From Acidobacteriota bacterium (GTDB lineage: Bacteria > Actinomycetota > Acidimicrobiia > Spongiisociales > UBA5794): a DNA stretch of 64,000 nt. Of this stretch, positions 1 to 9,414 are shown piece by piece. Position numbers and translations under genes: made by a program. Position 1 is the first letter of the stretch, and each line of letters starts with the position of its first letter. The stretch lies in assembly GCA_022562055.1 (NCBI GenBank), contig JADFQA010000016.1:1-64000 (forward strand), in the 5' to 3' direction. The notes beneath the pieces are model-generated. The model was not told the origin of the DNA. It worked only from the letters and a program-made list of their open reading frames with translations, and did not search any database.

Positions 1-2018
1 AGGAGTTGCTGCTCGATATGTATCGGTTGATGAGCCTCAGCCGCTCGTTTGACCGTCGGGCGCTTTCGGCACAGCGCCAGGGCCGTCTCGGAACGTATGC
101 GATGCTCGAAGGTCATGAGGCAGTGCAAATCGGTTCTGCTCTGGCTTTTGGCGAAAACGACTTCATCTACCCGGCGTACCGGCAGCACGGTGTGCAAATC
201 GCCCGGGGTATGCCGCTCAGCGTGATCCTCGAATACTGGCGTGGCCTCCCGGCCGAGAGTTGGGACATCAAAGCGTACCGAATGATGTCCATCGCGATCC
301 CTATTGCATCACAACTCCCCCAAGCCGTCGGGCATGCGTATGCGGCCCGGCTGCGCGGCGAGAACATTGTGACTGCCACGTACTTTGGTGACGGTGCAAC
401 ATCAGAAACTGACTTCCATTCGGGTATGAACTTCGCCGGAGTGTGGAAGGCACCGACGGTCTTCATATGCGCAAACAATGCGTATGCCATCTCCGTCCCG
501 TACGAAAAGCAGACGGCCTCAGAAACGATCGCCCAGAAGGCTGACGCCTACGGAATGCCCGGTGTCCGAGTTGACGGCATGGATGTCTTGGCGATGTACC
601 ACGCTACGCGCGAAGCGGTCGATCGCGCCAGACGCGGTGATGGTCCGACCCTCATCGAGGCCATGTGTTACCGCTACGGCGGGCATGCCACCGCCGACGA
701 TGCGAGGCTCTATCGCACCGAAGAGGAGGAAGAGTCGTGGGCACACCGCGATCCGCTACTACGACTCCGCCTCCACTTGGAGGCAAACGGTCTGTGGGAC
801 GCGGACCATCAGAAACTCGTCCTCGAAGAAGCCGAGGTCGCTTTCGACGAAGCAATGGCCGTGGTCGAGGCTACTGAAATCCCCCCGCGAGACGATGCCA
901 TTCGACACGCATATGCGGCCATCCCTTCACTGCTTCGCGATCAGATCAACGACTTGCAGCGACTTGCGGGTGAAGAGCCAACAGTTTTTACCGAGTCCGA
1001 CATGTGGCAGGTTGGTGAGGACGACATACCTAGCGGCCCGACCAAGAGATGGACGATGGCCGAGTCGATCAACGCCGCCCTCCACCAGGGTATGGAGATC
1101 ACCGACGACTCGGTGATCCTCGGCGAAGACATCGGAGTTGCGGGTGGAGTTTTCCGCATCACCGAGGGCCTCCAAGACAGGTTCGGTGAAGAGCGCGTCA
1201 TCGACACGCCGCTCAACGAATCCGGCATCATCGGGACAGCCATCGGCATGGCGATCGAAGGCACCAAGGCCGTTGCCGAAATTCAGTTCGATGGGTTCGT
1301 ATACCCAGCGTTCGACCAAATCGTGAGCCACCTGGGTCGCCTCAGGTTCCGGACGCGCGGAAAGGCAACCGCTGGGGTCGTCGTGCGGTTCCCGAGCGGG
1401 GCAGGCATAGGTGCCCACGAGCACCACTGCGACTCCCCAGAAGCATTCTTCACCCACGCACCCGGCCTCGTAGTGGTTTGCCCCTCGACGCCTACCGATG
1501 CCAAGGGACTCTTGGCCGCGGCGATCGAAAGCGACGATCCGGTGATCTTCCTCGAACCGAAGGTGCTCTATCGCGCTGGCCGAGAGGACGTTCCCGAACA
1601 GCACTTCACGCTGCCGCTCGGCCGCGCCAAGATCGCCCGTGCAGGGAATGATGTGACGCTCGTGACCTACGGGGCAATGGTGATCCAATCACTGAAAGCC
1701 GCGGAAGCCGTACACGACACGGGAGTCAGCGTTGAGATCATCGACCTGCGCACGTTGTATCCGTGGGACGTCGACACAGTCGTAACGAGCGTCACAAAGA
1801 CAGGACGTCTTCTCGTCGTCCAGGAGCCACAGCGCACTTCTGGTGTGGCAGCGGAGGTCGCGGCCGAGATAGGACAACGCTGCGGTTACGTGCTCGAGGC
1901 ACCGATCAGACGCCTCACCGGCACTGACGCACCATGGCCGCAGTTTGCAATCGAGGCGCACGCCCTCATCACCGCGACCCACATCGAGGCGGCCATCATC
2001 GAAACAGCGAATGCGTAG
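1..2018 (+). CDS. Fused 2-oxoacid dehydrogenase E1 (alpha+beta), 5' partial
   Basis: Thiamine-diphosphate E1 component of a pyruvate or branched-chain 2-oxoacid dehydrogenase complex; it decarboxylates the 2-oxoacid and acylates the lipoyl E2. The frame is open to the left edge (codon GAG at 3-5), so the true start lies outside the window and the TTG at 6 is unlikely to be the start. Counting from that TTG, the alpha-type half carries the TPP motif GDG near residues 128-130 with NN near 157-158. The beta-type half starts near residue 349 (RWTMAESINAAL, then GEDIG). Alpha and beta are normally separate genes; here they form one chain. The E2 gene starts 2 bases downstream. The substrate (pyruvate or branched-chain) cannot be decided from sequence alone. 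Confidence 0.93.
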   Translation, partial: ELLLDMYRLMSLSRSFDRRALSAQRQGRLGTYAMLEGHEAVQIGSALAFGENDFIYPAYRQHGVQIARGMPLSVILEYWRGLPAESWDIKAYRMMSIAIPIASQLPQAVGHAYAARLRGENIVTATYFGDGATSETDFHSGMNFAGVWKAPTVFICANNAYAISVPYEKQTASETIAQKADAYGMPGVRVDGMDVLAMYHATREAVDRARRGDGPTLIEAMCYRYGGHATADDARLYRTEEEEESWAHRDPLLRLRLHLEANGLWDADHQKLVLEEAEVAFDEAMAVVEATEIPPRDDAIRHAYAAIPSLLRDQINDLQRLAGEEPTVFTESDMWQVGEDDIPSGPTKRWTMAESINAALHQGMEITDDSVILGEDIGVAGGVFRITEGLQDRFGEERVIDTPLNESGIIGTAIGMAIEGTKAVAEIQFDGFVYPAFDQIVSHLGRLRFRTRGKATAGVVVRFPSGAGIGAHEHHCDSPEAFFTHAPGLVVVCPSTPTDAKGLLAAAIESDDPVIFLEPKVLYRAGREDVPEQHFTLPLGRAKIARAGNDVTLVTYGAMVIQSLKAAEAVHDTGVSVEIIDLRTLYPWDVDTVVTSVTKTGRLLVVQEPQRTSGVAAEVAAEIGQRCGYVLEAPIRRLTGTDAPWPQFAIEAHALITATHIEAAIIETANA

Positions 2019-2020
2019 CA

Positions 2021-3154
2021 ATGGCGTACGAGCTGTATCTACCGGATATTGGTGAAGGACTCACCGAAGCCGACATTGTTGAGTGGCACGTTCAAGTCGG
2101 CGACCCGGTTGCGGCTGAGCAACCGATCGTTGCCGTCGAAACTGCAAAGGCCGTTGTCGACATTCCATCACCCCGAAACGGAGTAATCCTCCACCACGGC
2201 GCAGACGAGGGCGCGACGCTGGCGGTCGGATCGCTACTCGTCGTCATCGGTGATGAAGGGGAAGAATGGAGACAGACCGATTCTCCGACATCCGACACGA
2301 GTTCCTCACCGACCCAGGCCGCCACAACCAGCTACGACAACGCGACCGCACTACCGGATCGGCGAGTGAAGGCGGTTCCTCTTATAAGAAAATTCGCCCG
2401 CGACCTTGGTGTAGACCTCGCAACGGTGGTAGCCACCGGCCCAGGTGGCCGGGTCACACGAGAAGACGTGAAGAGAGCGTCGTCACAAGCGGAGCCAACA
2501 CGCTCCGGGATGTCATCTCGACTCTCGACGACACGGCGCACGATTGCAGCCAACATGCTTCGCTCGTGGAACGAAATCCCACATGTGACGGTATGGGGAC
2601 CCGTGGACGGAACCGCCATGCTTGCCGCGATGCGCACGATCGGTGTACCCCTCGAAGCGCTTCTCATCGAAGCGGCACTCACCGCGTTGGAACAGTTCCC
2701 TGCAGTGAATGCTCTCTTTGATGGGCAACTGGTGACCACACCAGCCGACGTGAACATAGGTATCGCGGTCGACACCGAGGCCGGTCTCATGGTGCCAGTC
2801 ATGAAGTCAGCGCAGACGCTGACCCGAGTCCAACGAGCCGCGGAAATCAATCGGCTTGCGGTAGGTGCAGAGGCACGCACGCTCACTATGGACGAACTCA
2901 CCGGTGCCACATTCACGATATCGAATGTCGGTGCGGTCGGTGGTGGTTACGGAACACCAATCATCCCGCACGGCACCGTTGCCATTCTGTCGATCGGACA
3001 AGCGGTCCCCGACGTCATCGTTCGCGACAATGAGATCGTCATCGCTTCGGTGTTCCCCATGGCCTTGTCATTCGACCACCGCGTGCTCGACGGTGCCGTG
3101 TCCTCGAAGTTCTTCGCAGCGTTCTGCGAAGCGGTCCGCACATTCAGCCCGTGA
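2021..3154 (+). CDS. Dihydrolipoamide acyltransferase (E2) of the same complex
   Basis: 377-residue E2 acyltransferase that moves the acyl group from lipoyl-lysine to CoA. ATG 2021 is chosen because the lipoyl domain starts at once (MAYELYLPDIGEGLTEA). The lipoyl lysine is Lys43 in ETAKA, where ETDKA is more usual. A peripheral-subunit-binding domain (PLIRKFARDLGVDL, then GPGGRVTREDV) follows a short linker. The catalytic domain ends with DHRVLDG, giving the His353/Asp357 active-site pair. Only one lipoyl domain is present. It is co-transcribed with the E1 fusion. Its last 11 bases overlap the convergent sigma-factor gene. No E3 is seen in the window. Confidence 0.93.
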   Translation: MAYELYLPDIGEGLTEADIVEWHVQVGDPVAAEQPIVAVETAKAVVDIPSPRNGVILHHGADEGATLAVGSLLVVIGDEGEEWRQTDSPTSDTSSSPTQAATTSYDNATALPDRRVKAVPLIRKFARDLGVDLATVVATGPGGRVTREDVKRASSQAEPTRSGMSSRLSTTRRTIAANMLRSWNEIPHVTVWGPVDGTAMLAAMRTIGVPLEALLIEAALTALEQFPAVNALFDGQLVTTPADVNIGIAVDTEAGLMVPVMKSAQTLTRVQRAAEINRLAVGAEARTLTMDELTGATFTISNVGAVGGGYGTPIIPHGTVAILSIGQAVPDVIVRDNEIVIASVFPMALSFDHRVLDGAVSSKFFAAFCEAVRTFSP

Positions 3155-4397
3155 GCTGAACGATTTTGGATCGGAGTCTGCTGCTCTCGCCATCGCTCGT
3201 CCCAACCCCAATCGCAGTCTCAAACTCTTTGATCGCTCCCTCGACGTTCCCGACTCTCGCCAGAAGTTCACCGCGAGCGGAGTGATACGGCGCGTAATCT
3301 TGTAGCGGTTCCGCAAGATTCACCATGGCGTCGAGACCACGCCGCTCTCCAAAGGCCATTGCAATCGCCACCGCTCTGTTGAGTTCGACAACCGGGGATG
3401 CCACCAATCCGATAAGACTGTCATAAAGTCCGACGATCTGAACCCAGTCTGTTTCGGCAAAAGACGGAGCCGTTGCGTGGACACCCGCGATTGCAGCCTG
3501 AACTTGATAGAGCCCGGGCTGCCCGCGCCTGAGTGCCGCTATCAGTCTGGCGTCCATCGCCTCGATTGTGACCGTGTGCCACAGCGATCTGTCCTGATCT
3601 TCAAGCAGCACCGGCGTGCCGTCCGAGTCGGTACGGGTGGCTCGTCTCGCGCGATGGAAACCCATCAGTGCGTTGAGACCAACAACCTCAGGCTCGTCCG
3701 GCATGAGCTGCTCGAGTAACTCGCCGAGGCGGATGGCTTCCAGACACAGATCGTCGCGCACATGGTTCCGACCGCTCAAAGCTGCATACCCCTCGTTGAA
3801 GATCAGATACAGGACACCCAAAACCGATGCCAACCTGTCGGGTAACTCATCGTCTCCCGGCACTCGGTACGGGATTGTGGCACTCTTAATCTTGCGTTTT
3901 GCGCGCACGATACGTTGGGCGATGGTCGTCTCTGAGACCACAAATCCGCGGGCTATTTCCGCTGTCGTGAGCCCACCAAGGGCCTTCACCGTCAACGCCA
4001 CCTGCGCATCGATGCCAAGTGCCGGATGACAACAGGTGAAGATCAACTTCAGTTGATCGTCGCGCAACTGCGATTCGTCGAAGCTGAGCTCGTCCATCGG
4101 ATCACCTCCGAGGCGGTCGAGCTGCTCGCGGTAGCCGAATGCGCGCTGCTTGACGCGGTAGTTGGCCGATCGTCGCAGCTTGTCGATCGCTTTACGTTTT
4201 GCGGTGGTCATCAACCACCCACCAGGGTTTGGCGGAAGTCCAGATTTCGGCCAAACGGTTAGTGCCGCCTCGCAGGCCTCCTGTACAGCTTCCTCGGCGA
4301 TTCCGAAATCCCCTATCTGGCGGATGAGCGAAGAAACGACTCTCCCGTACTCGTCGCGAAAGATTTGCTCGATAGATAGTCGGTTTGACTCCGCCAT
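3144..4397 (-). CDS. ECF42-type RNA polymerase sigma factor with C-terminal extension
   Basis: 417-residue extracytoplasmic-function sigma factor. Region 2 lies near the N terminus (IEQIFRDEYGRVVSSLIRQIGDF, then GGWLMTTAKRKAIDKLRR). Region 4 is centred on GLTTAEIARGFVVSETTIAQRIVRAKRKI. About 220 extra residues with helical, TPR-like repeats follow, as is known for the ECF42 group, where the C-terminal extension is needed for activity. The neighbour just upstream in the same direction encodes a YCII/DGPF protein, the standard ECF42 partner; no anti-sigma factor is present. A TGTCGA on the minus strand (plus positions 4906-4911) is a candidate -35 for autoregulation of the pair, but I see no convincing -10. 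Confidence 0.9.
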   Translation of the reverse strand: MAESNRLSIEQIFRDEYGRVVSSLIRQIGDFGIAEEAVQEACEAALTVWPKSGLPPNPGGWLMTTAKRKAIDKLRRSANYRVKQRAFGYREQLDRLGGDPMDELSFDESQLRDDQLKLIFTCCHPALGIDAQVALTVKALGGLTTAEIARGFVVSETTIAQRIVRAKRKIKSATIPYRVPGDDELPDRLASVLGVLYLIFNEGYAALSGRNHVRDDLCLEAIRLGELLEQLMPDEPEVVGLNALMGFHRARRATRTDSDGTPVLLEDQDRSLWHTVTIEAMDARLIAALRRGQPGLYQVQAAIAGVHATAPSFAETDWVQIVGLYDSLIGLVASPVVELNRAVAIAMAFGERRGLDAMVNLAEPLQDYAPYHSARGELLARVGNVEGAIKEFETAIGVGTSDGESSRLRSKIVQLTG

Positions 4398-4487
4398 GAC
4401 TCTCCGGTCCCTCGCTGTGCTGAAGTGTGGATCGTGTCGTGCGTGGGCGCAAGGAAGCGTGGGTCCGACCGCGAGATACGCCGATCC

Positions 4488-4847
4488 CTATTGTTCGATC
4501 GTCGTCCAATCGAAGATCGGGCGAACCTCAACCGAGCCGTGCCACGATCCCGGCAGTCGGGCAGCTACCTTGAGGGCAGCGTCAAGATCAGGCACATCGA
4601 TGAGATAGAAGCCACCGAGCACTTCCTTCGTTTCCGCAAACGGACCGTCGGTCATCAGGGCCTCGTCGTTGCGCACCCTCACCGTTGTCGCGGTTTCGAC
4701 ACCATCGAGCGCTTCTGCAGCAACGAGGATTCCCTCCGCTGTGATTGCCTCGGTGAACTCGTTGTACGCCGCCAACATCGCAGCGCCTTCGTCGCCCGGC
4801 TGCGGATCATTGGCCGGCTCTGAGTAAATCAACAACAAGTATTTCAT
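4488..4847 (-). CDS. YCII-related (DGPF domain) protein
   Basis: 119-residue single-domain YCII-like protein with the signature MTDGPFAETKEVLGGFYLID in the middle and a C-terminal strand ending VEVRPI. The family has a ferredoxin-like alpha/beta fold; its biochemical role is unknown. DGPF proteins are the typical genomic partners and targets of ECF42 sigma factors, and the sigma gene lies 90 bases downstream on the same strand, so the two are probably one operon with this gene first. The ATG at 4847 gives a normal family N terminus (MKYLLLIYS). Confidence 0.9.
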   Translation of the reverse strand: MKYLLLIYSEPANDPQPGDEGAAMLAAYNEFTEAITAEGILVAAEALDGVETATTVRVRNDEALMTDGPFAETKEVLGGFYLIDVPDLDAALKVAARLPGSWHGSVEVRPIFDWTTIEQ

Positions 4848-4932
4848 GGTTTCTCCCTATGAATCGGACGCTGTCACTACAACCCACGACCGACACTAAG
4901 TGAAATCGACACACGAAGATGACCCCGAGCTA

Positions 4933-4957
4933 CCCCCCTTGACAACGTCGAGGGGGG
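4933..4957. promoter_or_regulatory. GC-rich 11-bp hairpin in divergent intergenic region
   Basis: An inverted repeat with left arm CCCCCCTTGAC, loop AAC and right arm GTCGAGGGGGG; one T-G wobble, all other pairs canonical. It lies between the divergent DGPF gene and the secreted-protein gene. TTGACA at 4939-4944 overlaps the left arm and could be a -35 for rightward transcription, in which case the repeat would be an operator. No T-run follows, so an intrinsic terminator is unlikely. Function unknown. Confidence 0.4.
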
Positions 4958-5062
4958 TTAGCTTGGTGGGCGTCGATACGAGTAGGGTCGTCGGGGAGTA
5001 GCAACCGGAGATTCTGCAGCTGATCGACGTTCCTAACCTCGGGGCCAGCGTAGGAGAATAAG

Positions 5063-5677
5063 ATGAATCCGAAAAGAGTACTGACCGTCGTATTGGTCGG
5101 AACGGGCATAGTTGTGGCCAGCGCAGTCGGTGCGGGAGCATCGTTTAGCGGTGAGGCACCTGAGCCCGAGGGATTCCCGGAAGAGATAGTTATCGGAGAG
5201 TCACGGTTCGTTGCCGAGGAAGAACGGGGCTATGACTTCATCATTCCTCAAGCCCTCACCGTCGACGAACCACCTCCAGCGACAAACACGCTGGCGGAGT
5301 TGGAGGTGGCGTTGGGGATCACAGACCTGCGCCTCATTACTTCTGGCACCGAGATGATGACGCCCGACCACCGGCGCGAGGAGTCAATGTACCTGACGCC
5401 TGACGGCGGAGTCCTCACGGTCTGGTGGCAGCAGGTTGACCCAACATGGGACGTGATGGGCAGAGACATCTTCCTTGAAGGATGGCCCGACGGGGTTGAA
5501 GCAACGATCAGCGTACAAAGCGGACACATTCAGGTCGTGTTCTCAGATGGCCGCATACACGGCTCCGTCGTTATCGAAAAGAACTTCAACGATGCGTATG
5601 CTCGACCGAGTCTGTCAGCACAGGAGACGATCGACCTGGCGCTGGCCGCATACGCGTCGCTGACCGAAGGAAAATAG
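5063..5677 (+). CDS. Secreted hypothetical protein
   Basis: 204 residues. The N terminus (MNPKR, then a hydrophobic run to about residue 27 ending SAVGAGA) looks like a Sec signal peptide or signal anchor. The remainder is soluble, acidic and rich in beta-prone stretches. I recognise no domain. ATG 5063 has a good ribosome-binding site (GGAGAA, 5052-5057). It stands alone between the DGPF/ECF pair and the acyl-CoA dehydrogenase. Confidence 0.8.
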   Translation: MNPKRVLTVVLVGTGIVVASAVGAGASFSGEAPEPEGFPEEIVIGESRFVAEEERGYDFIIPQALTVDEPPPATNTLAELEVALGITDLRLITSGTEMMTPDHRREESMYLTPDGGVLTVWWQQVDPTWDVMGRDIFLEGWPDGVEATISVQSGHIQVVFSDGRIHGSVVIEKNFNDAYARPSLSAQETIDLALAAYASLTEGK

Positions 5678-5806
5678 CCAAACACGCACTTCGGGTCTAC
5701 TCTCGGCTGAAATCGAGGGCAGACCCGTAGTCGCGCCACGACTACCTCGCCCACACCGTGAGCCGAGAAGCGGGGTGCAGGTTGTTGAGGCTGTATTCTT
5801 CGTCGC

Positions 5807-7552
5807 ATGACCGCATTTATGCCACCGACCGACGATATCAAGTTCGTGCTTGACTCGATTGCGGACATCAAGATGCTGTCTTCCCTCGACGGCTTCGAGC
5901 ACATCGACACCGACACGGTGCACACCGTTATCGATGAGGCGGCCCGATTTATGGCCGATGTCGTTGCGCCGACGAATCGGGTCGGTGACCTCGTGGGTGC
6001 GGTCCACGAAGCCGACGGCAGTGTCACGATGCCTCCAGAGTTTCACAAGGCGTGGCGGCAGTACGTCGATGCCGGTTGGAATGCGGTCAAGTGCAACCCC
6101 GAATATGGTGGCCACGGGTTTCCGACTGCTGTCGGCACCGCTGTGCAAGAGATGCTCACCAGCGCAAACATGGCGTTTTCGTTGTGCCCAATGCTCACGG
6201 CATCAGCGATCCTCGCCATCGACGCTCACGGCACCGACGAGCAGAAGGGAACGTTTCTAGCGAATCTCATTTCGGGTCATTGGACCGGAACGATGGTCCT
6301 CACCGAATCCGGGGCGGGAAGCGATGTAGGCGCCTTGCGCGCAAAGGCGACACCAAACGCCGACGGCACGTGGAGCATCACCGGGACAAAGATTTTCATT
6401 ACGTGGGGCGATCACGATATGGCTGAGAACATCATCCATCTCGTGTTGGCCAGGGTGCCAGACTCGCCGCCGGGGACGAAGGGCATCTCGCTGTTCATCG
6501 TTCCGAAATTCTTGGTCAACAAGGATGGAAGCATCGGCGACAGCAACAACGTCACCGCGGTGTCCGTCGAGCACAAACTCGGCATCCACGGCAGCCCAAC
6601 GTGTGTGATGTCGTACGAAAACTCAATCGGCTACCTGATTGGTGAAGAGAATCAAGGCATGCGGTACATGTTCACAATGATGAACGACGCCAGGCTGCAT
6701 GTCGGCATCGAAGGGCTTGGTGTTGCGGAACGCTCCTATCAGCAGGCGTTGGCATACGCACAAGAACGCAGACAGGGTCGGGCGATCGATGCGCCAAGCG
6801 GCGAGTCGTCACCGATCATCGATCATCCCGACGTTCGTCACATGCTGTTGCAGATGAAGACCCGCATCGAAGCGATGCGAGGACTCATGTACGCCAATGC
6901 CGCAGCCCTCGACGTAGCGAAACATCACCGCGATGAAACGACGAGGAACACTGCGGCCGAGCGCGCATCCCTGCTCACGCCGCTCTCCAAGGGATGGGGA
7001 ACCGACCAAGGTGTGTTTATCGCCTCGTTGGGCATCCAAATCCATGGCGGCGCGGGATTCATTGAAGAGGCAGGTGCGGCCCAGCACTACCGCGACGTGC
7101 GCATTGCGCCCATCTACGAGGGAACCAACGGGATCCAAGCCATCGATCTCGTGATGCGCAAACTCTCAACGGGTGGAGGGGATGTCATAGCAAGCTACGT
7201 CGCTGAGATGCAGGCAACCGCCGACGCTGCGGCCGAACTACTACCCGCCGCGTCGATGTTCCTCACACAGGCATTGACCGCCGTAAAGACATCGGTGAAC
7301 TGGCTCGTCGAACAAAGGGACCGCAATGATGCCCTGGCTGGTGCGACAACGTTTCTCGAACTGCTCGGGTCGACGGCGGGCGGCTACTACCTCGTGCGCC
7401 TCGCCATCGCCGCGAGCGGCGCTGGGCGTGAGGACGCCGAGTTGCGAGTTCAGCGGGCCGATTTCTATGCCAAGGACGTACTCGCTCGTGCCGCGGGGCT
7501 GGTGCCTTCAATCACAGCCGGTGTTGCGACACTCGACGGTCTCGGTGTCTAG
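5807..7552 (+). CDS. Acyl-CoA dehydrogenase with C-terminal extension (DmdC-like)
   Basis: 581-residue FAD flavoenzyme of the long acyl-CoA dehydrogenase subgroup that carries an N-terminal helix bundle and an extra C-terminal domain. Members include 3-methylmercaptopropionyl-CoA dehydrogenases, though most act on fatty acyl-CoAs of unknown length. FAD/substrate motifs are TGTMVLTESGAGSDVG and GTKIFITWGDHD; the catalytic glutamate lies in IAPIYEGTNGIQAIDL. No Shine-Dalgarno is seen before ATG 5807. It overlaps the convergent znuB gene by 4 bases (CTAG holds both stops). Substrate not predictable. Confidence 0.92.
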   Translation: MTAFMPPTDDIKFVLDSIADIKMLSSLDGFEHIDTDTVHTVIDEAARFMADVVAPTNRVGDLVGAVHEADGSVTMPPEFHKAWRQYVDAGWNAVKCNPEYGGHGFPTAVGTAVQEMLTSANMAFSLCPMLTASAILAIDAHGTDEQKGTFLANLISGHWTGTMVLTESGAGSDVGALRAKATPNADGTWSITGTKIFITWGDHDMAENIIHLVLARVPDSPPGTKGISLFIVPKFLVNKDGSIGDSNNVTAVSVEHKLGIHGSPTCVMSYENSIGYLIGEENQGMRYMFTMMNDARLHVGIEGLGVAERSYQQALAYAQERRQGRAIDAPSGESSPIIDHPDVRHMLLQMKTRIEAMRGLMYANAAALDVAKHHRDETTRNTAAERASLLTPLSKGWGTDQGVFIASLGIQIHGGAGFIEEAGAAQHYRDVRIAPIYEGTNGIQAIDLVMRKLSTGGGDVIASYVAEMQATADAAAELLPAASMFLTQALTAVKTSVNWLVEQRDRNDALAGATTFLELLGSTAGGYYLVRLAIAASGAGREDAELRVQRADFYAKDVLARAAGLVPSITAGVATLDGLGV

Positions 7553-8385
7553 ACGCTCAATCGAACCGTCTGCCGCATCCGAAGATTCTTGACCACCAAC
7601 GTGACAAAAAAGATTGCCACGGCCAGTGCTGCAATTGTGGCACCTCCGGCGGTGTCGGCGTGATAGCTGATGACCAGGCCTCCAACCACAGCCCCGCTGG
7701 CTATCAATGATGACAAGACCATCATGACTGGGACCCTGCGAGCGATCAGCGACGCCGTAGCGGGCGGCGCTACCAACAAGCCGAACACGAGCAGCGACCC
7801 AACCATCTCGAACGACGTAATAACCGCGATCGTGACCAGCGACATCATCACGAAATGGGTCGATTTCGGGGACAGGCCGAGCACGTGTGCTTTCTCTTCG
7901 TTGAAAGCCAGCACCAGCAGTGGGCGATAGAAAACCAGCGCCACAACAAGAGTCACGACGAGAGCAGCTGCCTGCACGACAACGTCGCGTTGGGTCACGC
8001 CAAGAATCGACCCAAACAAAATTGCGATCGGATCGACAGTGATGCTGTTGCTTTTCGATATGAGGATCATGCCGGCGGCGAGCATTCCAACGAACAGCAG
8101 ACCAATTGCGGTGTCCTCAGACAGCCGGGACGAACGGTGAATCCACGAGATGCTGGCAATCATCATCCCGGCGGCGACCGCACCACCAAGCAACGGGTTG
8201 AACCCCATGATTAGCGCCCCGGCTACACCAGGAAGAATTCCGTGGGCCAGGGCATCGCCGATAAAAGCCATGCCGCGCAGCACCACCCAGGTTCCAACCA
8301 CGGATGTGGTAATGGCAGCCATGATGCCAACCACCAGGGCTCGCTGTAGAAGCGCCGTTTCGAATGGTTCGAGTAACCAGTCCAT
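7549..8385 (-). CDS. znuB: Metal ABC transporter permease (ZnuB family)
   Basis: 278-residue membrane subunit of a zinc/manganese ABC-3 importer with about eight hydrophobic segments. It starts MDWLLEPFETALLQRALVVG and contains the family stretch GTWVVLRGMAFIGDALAHG close to the N terminus. It follows the substrate-binding gene by 9 bases on the minus strand, so the two form an operon; the ATPase is in the divergent zur operon. Zinc is inferred from the Zur-type regulator; manganese cannot be excluded. Confidence 0.9.
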   Translation of the reverse strand: MDWLLEPFETALLQRALVVGIMAAITTSVVGTWVVLRGMAFIGDALAHGILPGVAGALIMGFNPLLGGAVAAGMMIASISWIHRSSRLSEDTAIGLLFVGMLAAGMILISKSNSITVDPIAILFGSILGVTQRDVVVQAAALVVTLVVALVFYRPLLVLAFNEEKAHVLGLSPKSTHFVMMSLVTIAVITSFEMVGSLLVFGLLVAPPATASLIARRVPVMMVLSSLIASGAVVGGLVISYHADTAGGATIAALAVAIFFVTLVVKNLRMRQTVRLSV

Positions 8386-8394
8386 GTGGTGACG

Positions 8395-9369
8395 TTACCT
8401 GCTTAGTCCCTCGACGATGAGGCTGGCGTTGGCCAGCATCATCGATCGATACGTGTCAGCCACGCTGCCCGGTGGCCCCAACGCACCCGTGTACAACTCG
8501 ACGATGTCGACGTTTCGACCGAGATCGTCTACGACCACCTGTAAAACGTCAGAGCGCGCCGTGGTTTCGGCAAACACCGCTGAAACACCGTGTTCCTCGA
8601 TCTGAGCGACAAGGTTCTTAATATCGCGCGCACTTGGATCAGCCGTGGTTGTCGCCGCCGGAATCACAGTCGCCACAACCTCGAAACCGTACCGGTCAGC
8701 GAACGCTCCGAGCGCCTCGTGATTGGAGATCAGAACTCGTTTCTCCAGAGGCAACTCATCAACAATCGCCAGCAACTCCTCATGCAGGCTGAGCAGCTCA
8801 CCCTCGACGTCTTGTGCTCGGTCCGCCCACATGGCCGCCCGATCGGGGTCCAACGCGCCGAGGATCCTGCCCAGAATGGAAACCGCTTCGCTCATGCGTA
8901 CCGGATCCAGCCACACATGGGGGTCTAACGAGCCAGGTTCTCCACCGTTTTTGTTCTGAGGGCCGTCGTGCGGGTTAGCTCTCGCAAGTGGTTCGACAGT
9001 GGTCGCCACTTCGAACACAGCCGCACCCTCGTTTTCGGCTGCGTCGACAATGTCGAGAAGCCCCTCTTCGAGACCGAGGCCGTTGATCACGATGAGGTCG
9101 GCCGCCTGCATCCGTGCTGCATCAGCAGCGGACGGCGCGAACGAATGGGGGTCCTGACCCGGTGCCATCAGAATCAGAACGTCGACATCGGGCACGTTTG
9201 CAACGACTTGGCTCACCAAATCCCCCAGCACTGACGTTGTGACGACTATCGAGAGTCCGACATCTTGGTCCGTTGCATCCGATGCTCCGCAGGCCGATGC
9301 AACGAGAGCGAGACCAAGCAGACCGATCAACGGTCGCTTCCCCAATCGGTGGATTGTCGAAACCTTCAT
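8395..9369 (-). CDS. znuA: Zinc ABC transporter substrate-binding lipoprotein (ZnuA family)
   Basis: 324-residue cluster-9 metal-binding protein. The N terminus is a lipoprotein signal (GLLGLALVASAC, lipidated Cys27). Metal-ligand histidines are visible in APGQDPHSF, in DPHVWLDP and in ISNHEALGAFADRYG, with a C-terminal acidic ligand expected near FAETTARSD. The His/Asp-rich loop typical of many ZnuA proteins is reduced to a short stretch before DPHVWL. It is the first gene of the minus-strand operon, divergent from zur across a 45-base gap that holds a Zur-like palindrome. Confidence 0.92.
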   Translation of the reverse strand: MKVSTIHRLGKRPLIGLLGLALVASACGASDATDQDVGLSIVVTTSVLGDLVSQVVANVPDVDVLILMAPGQDPHSFAPSAADAARMQAADLIVINGLGLEEGLLDIVDAAENEGAAVFEVATTVEPLARANPHDGPQNKNGGEPGSLDPHVWLDPVRMSEAVSILGRILGALDPDRAAMWADRAQDVEGELLSLHEELLAIVDELPLEKRVLISNHEALGAFADRYGFEVVATVIPAATTTADPSARDIKNLVAQIEEHGVSAVFAETTARSDVLQVVVDDLGRNVDIVELYTGALGPPGSVADTYRSMMLANASLIVEGLSR

Positions 9370-9388
9370 GTCCTACTTTGCGGTAGTA

Positions 9389-9407
9389 AATGAGAATGAC
9401 TATCATT
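9389..9407. promoter_or_regulatory. Zur-box-like palindrome in znuA/zur divergent promoter
   Basis: AATGAGAATGACTATCATT is a 19-bp imperfect palindrome centred on one G, with 7 of 9 arm positions matching. It resembles the A/T-rich TGATAATnnATTATCA operators bound by Fur-family zinc regulators. It fills most of the 45 bases between the two divergent start codons, so zinc-loaded Zur bound here could block both operons and autoregulate. Confidence 0.65.
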
Positions 9408-9414
9408 ATATTAT

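Noticed and set aside
927-1688. Long antisense open frame (253 codons) inside the E1 gene
   Set aside because: Shadow of a high-GC coding region; no domain and no ribosome-binding site.
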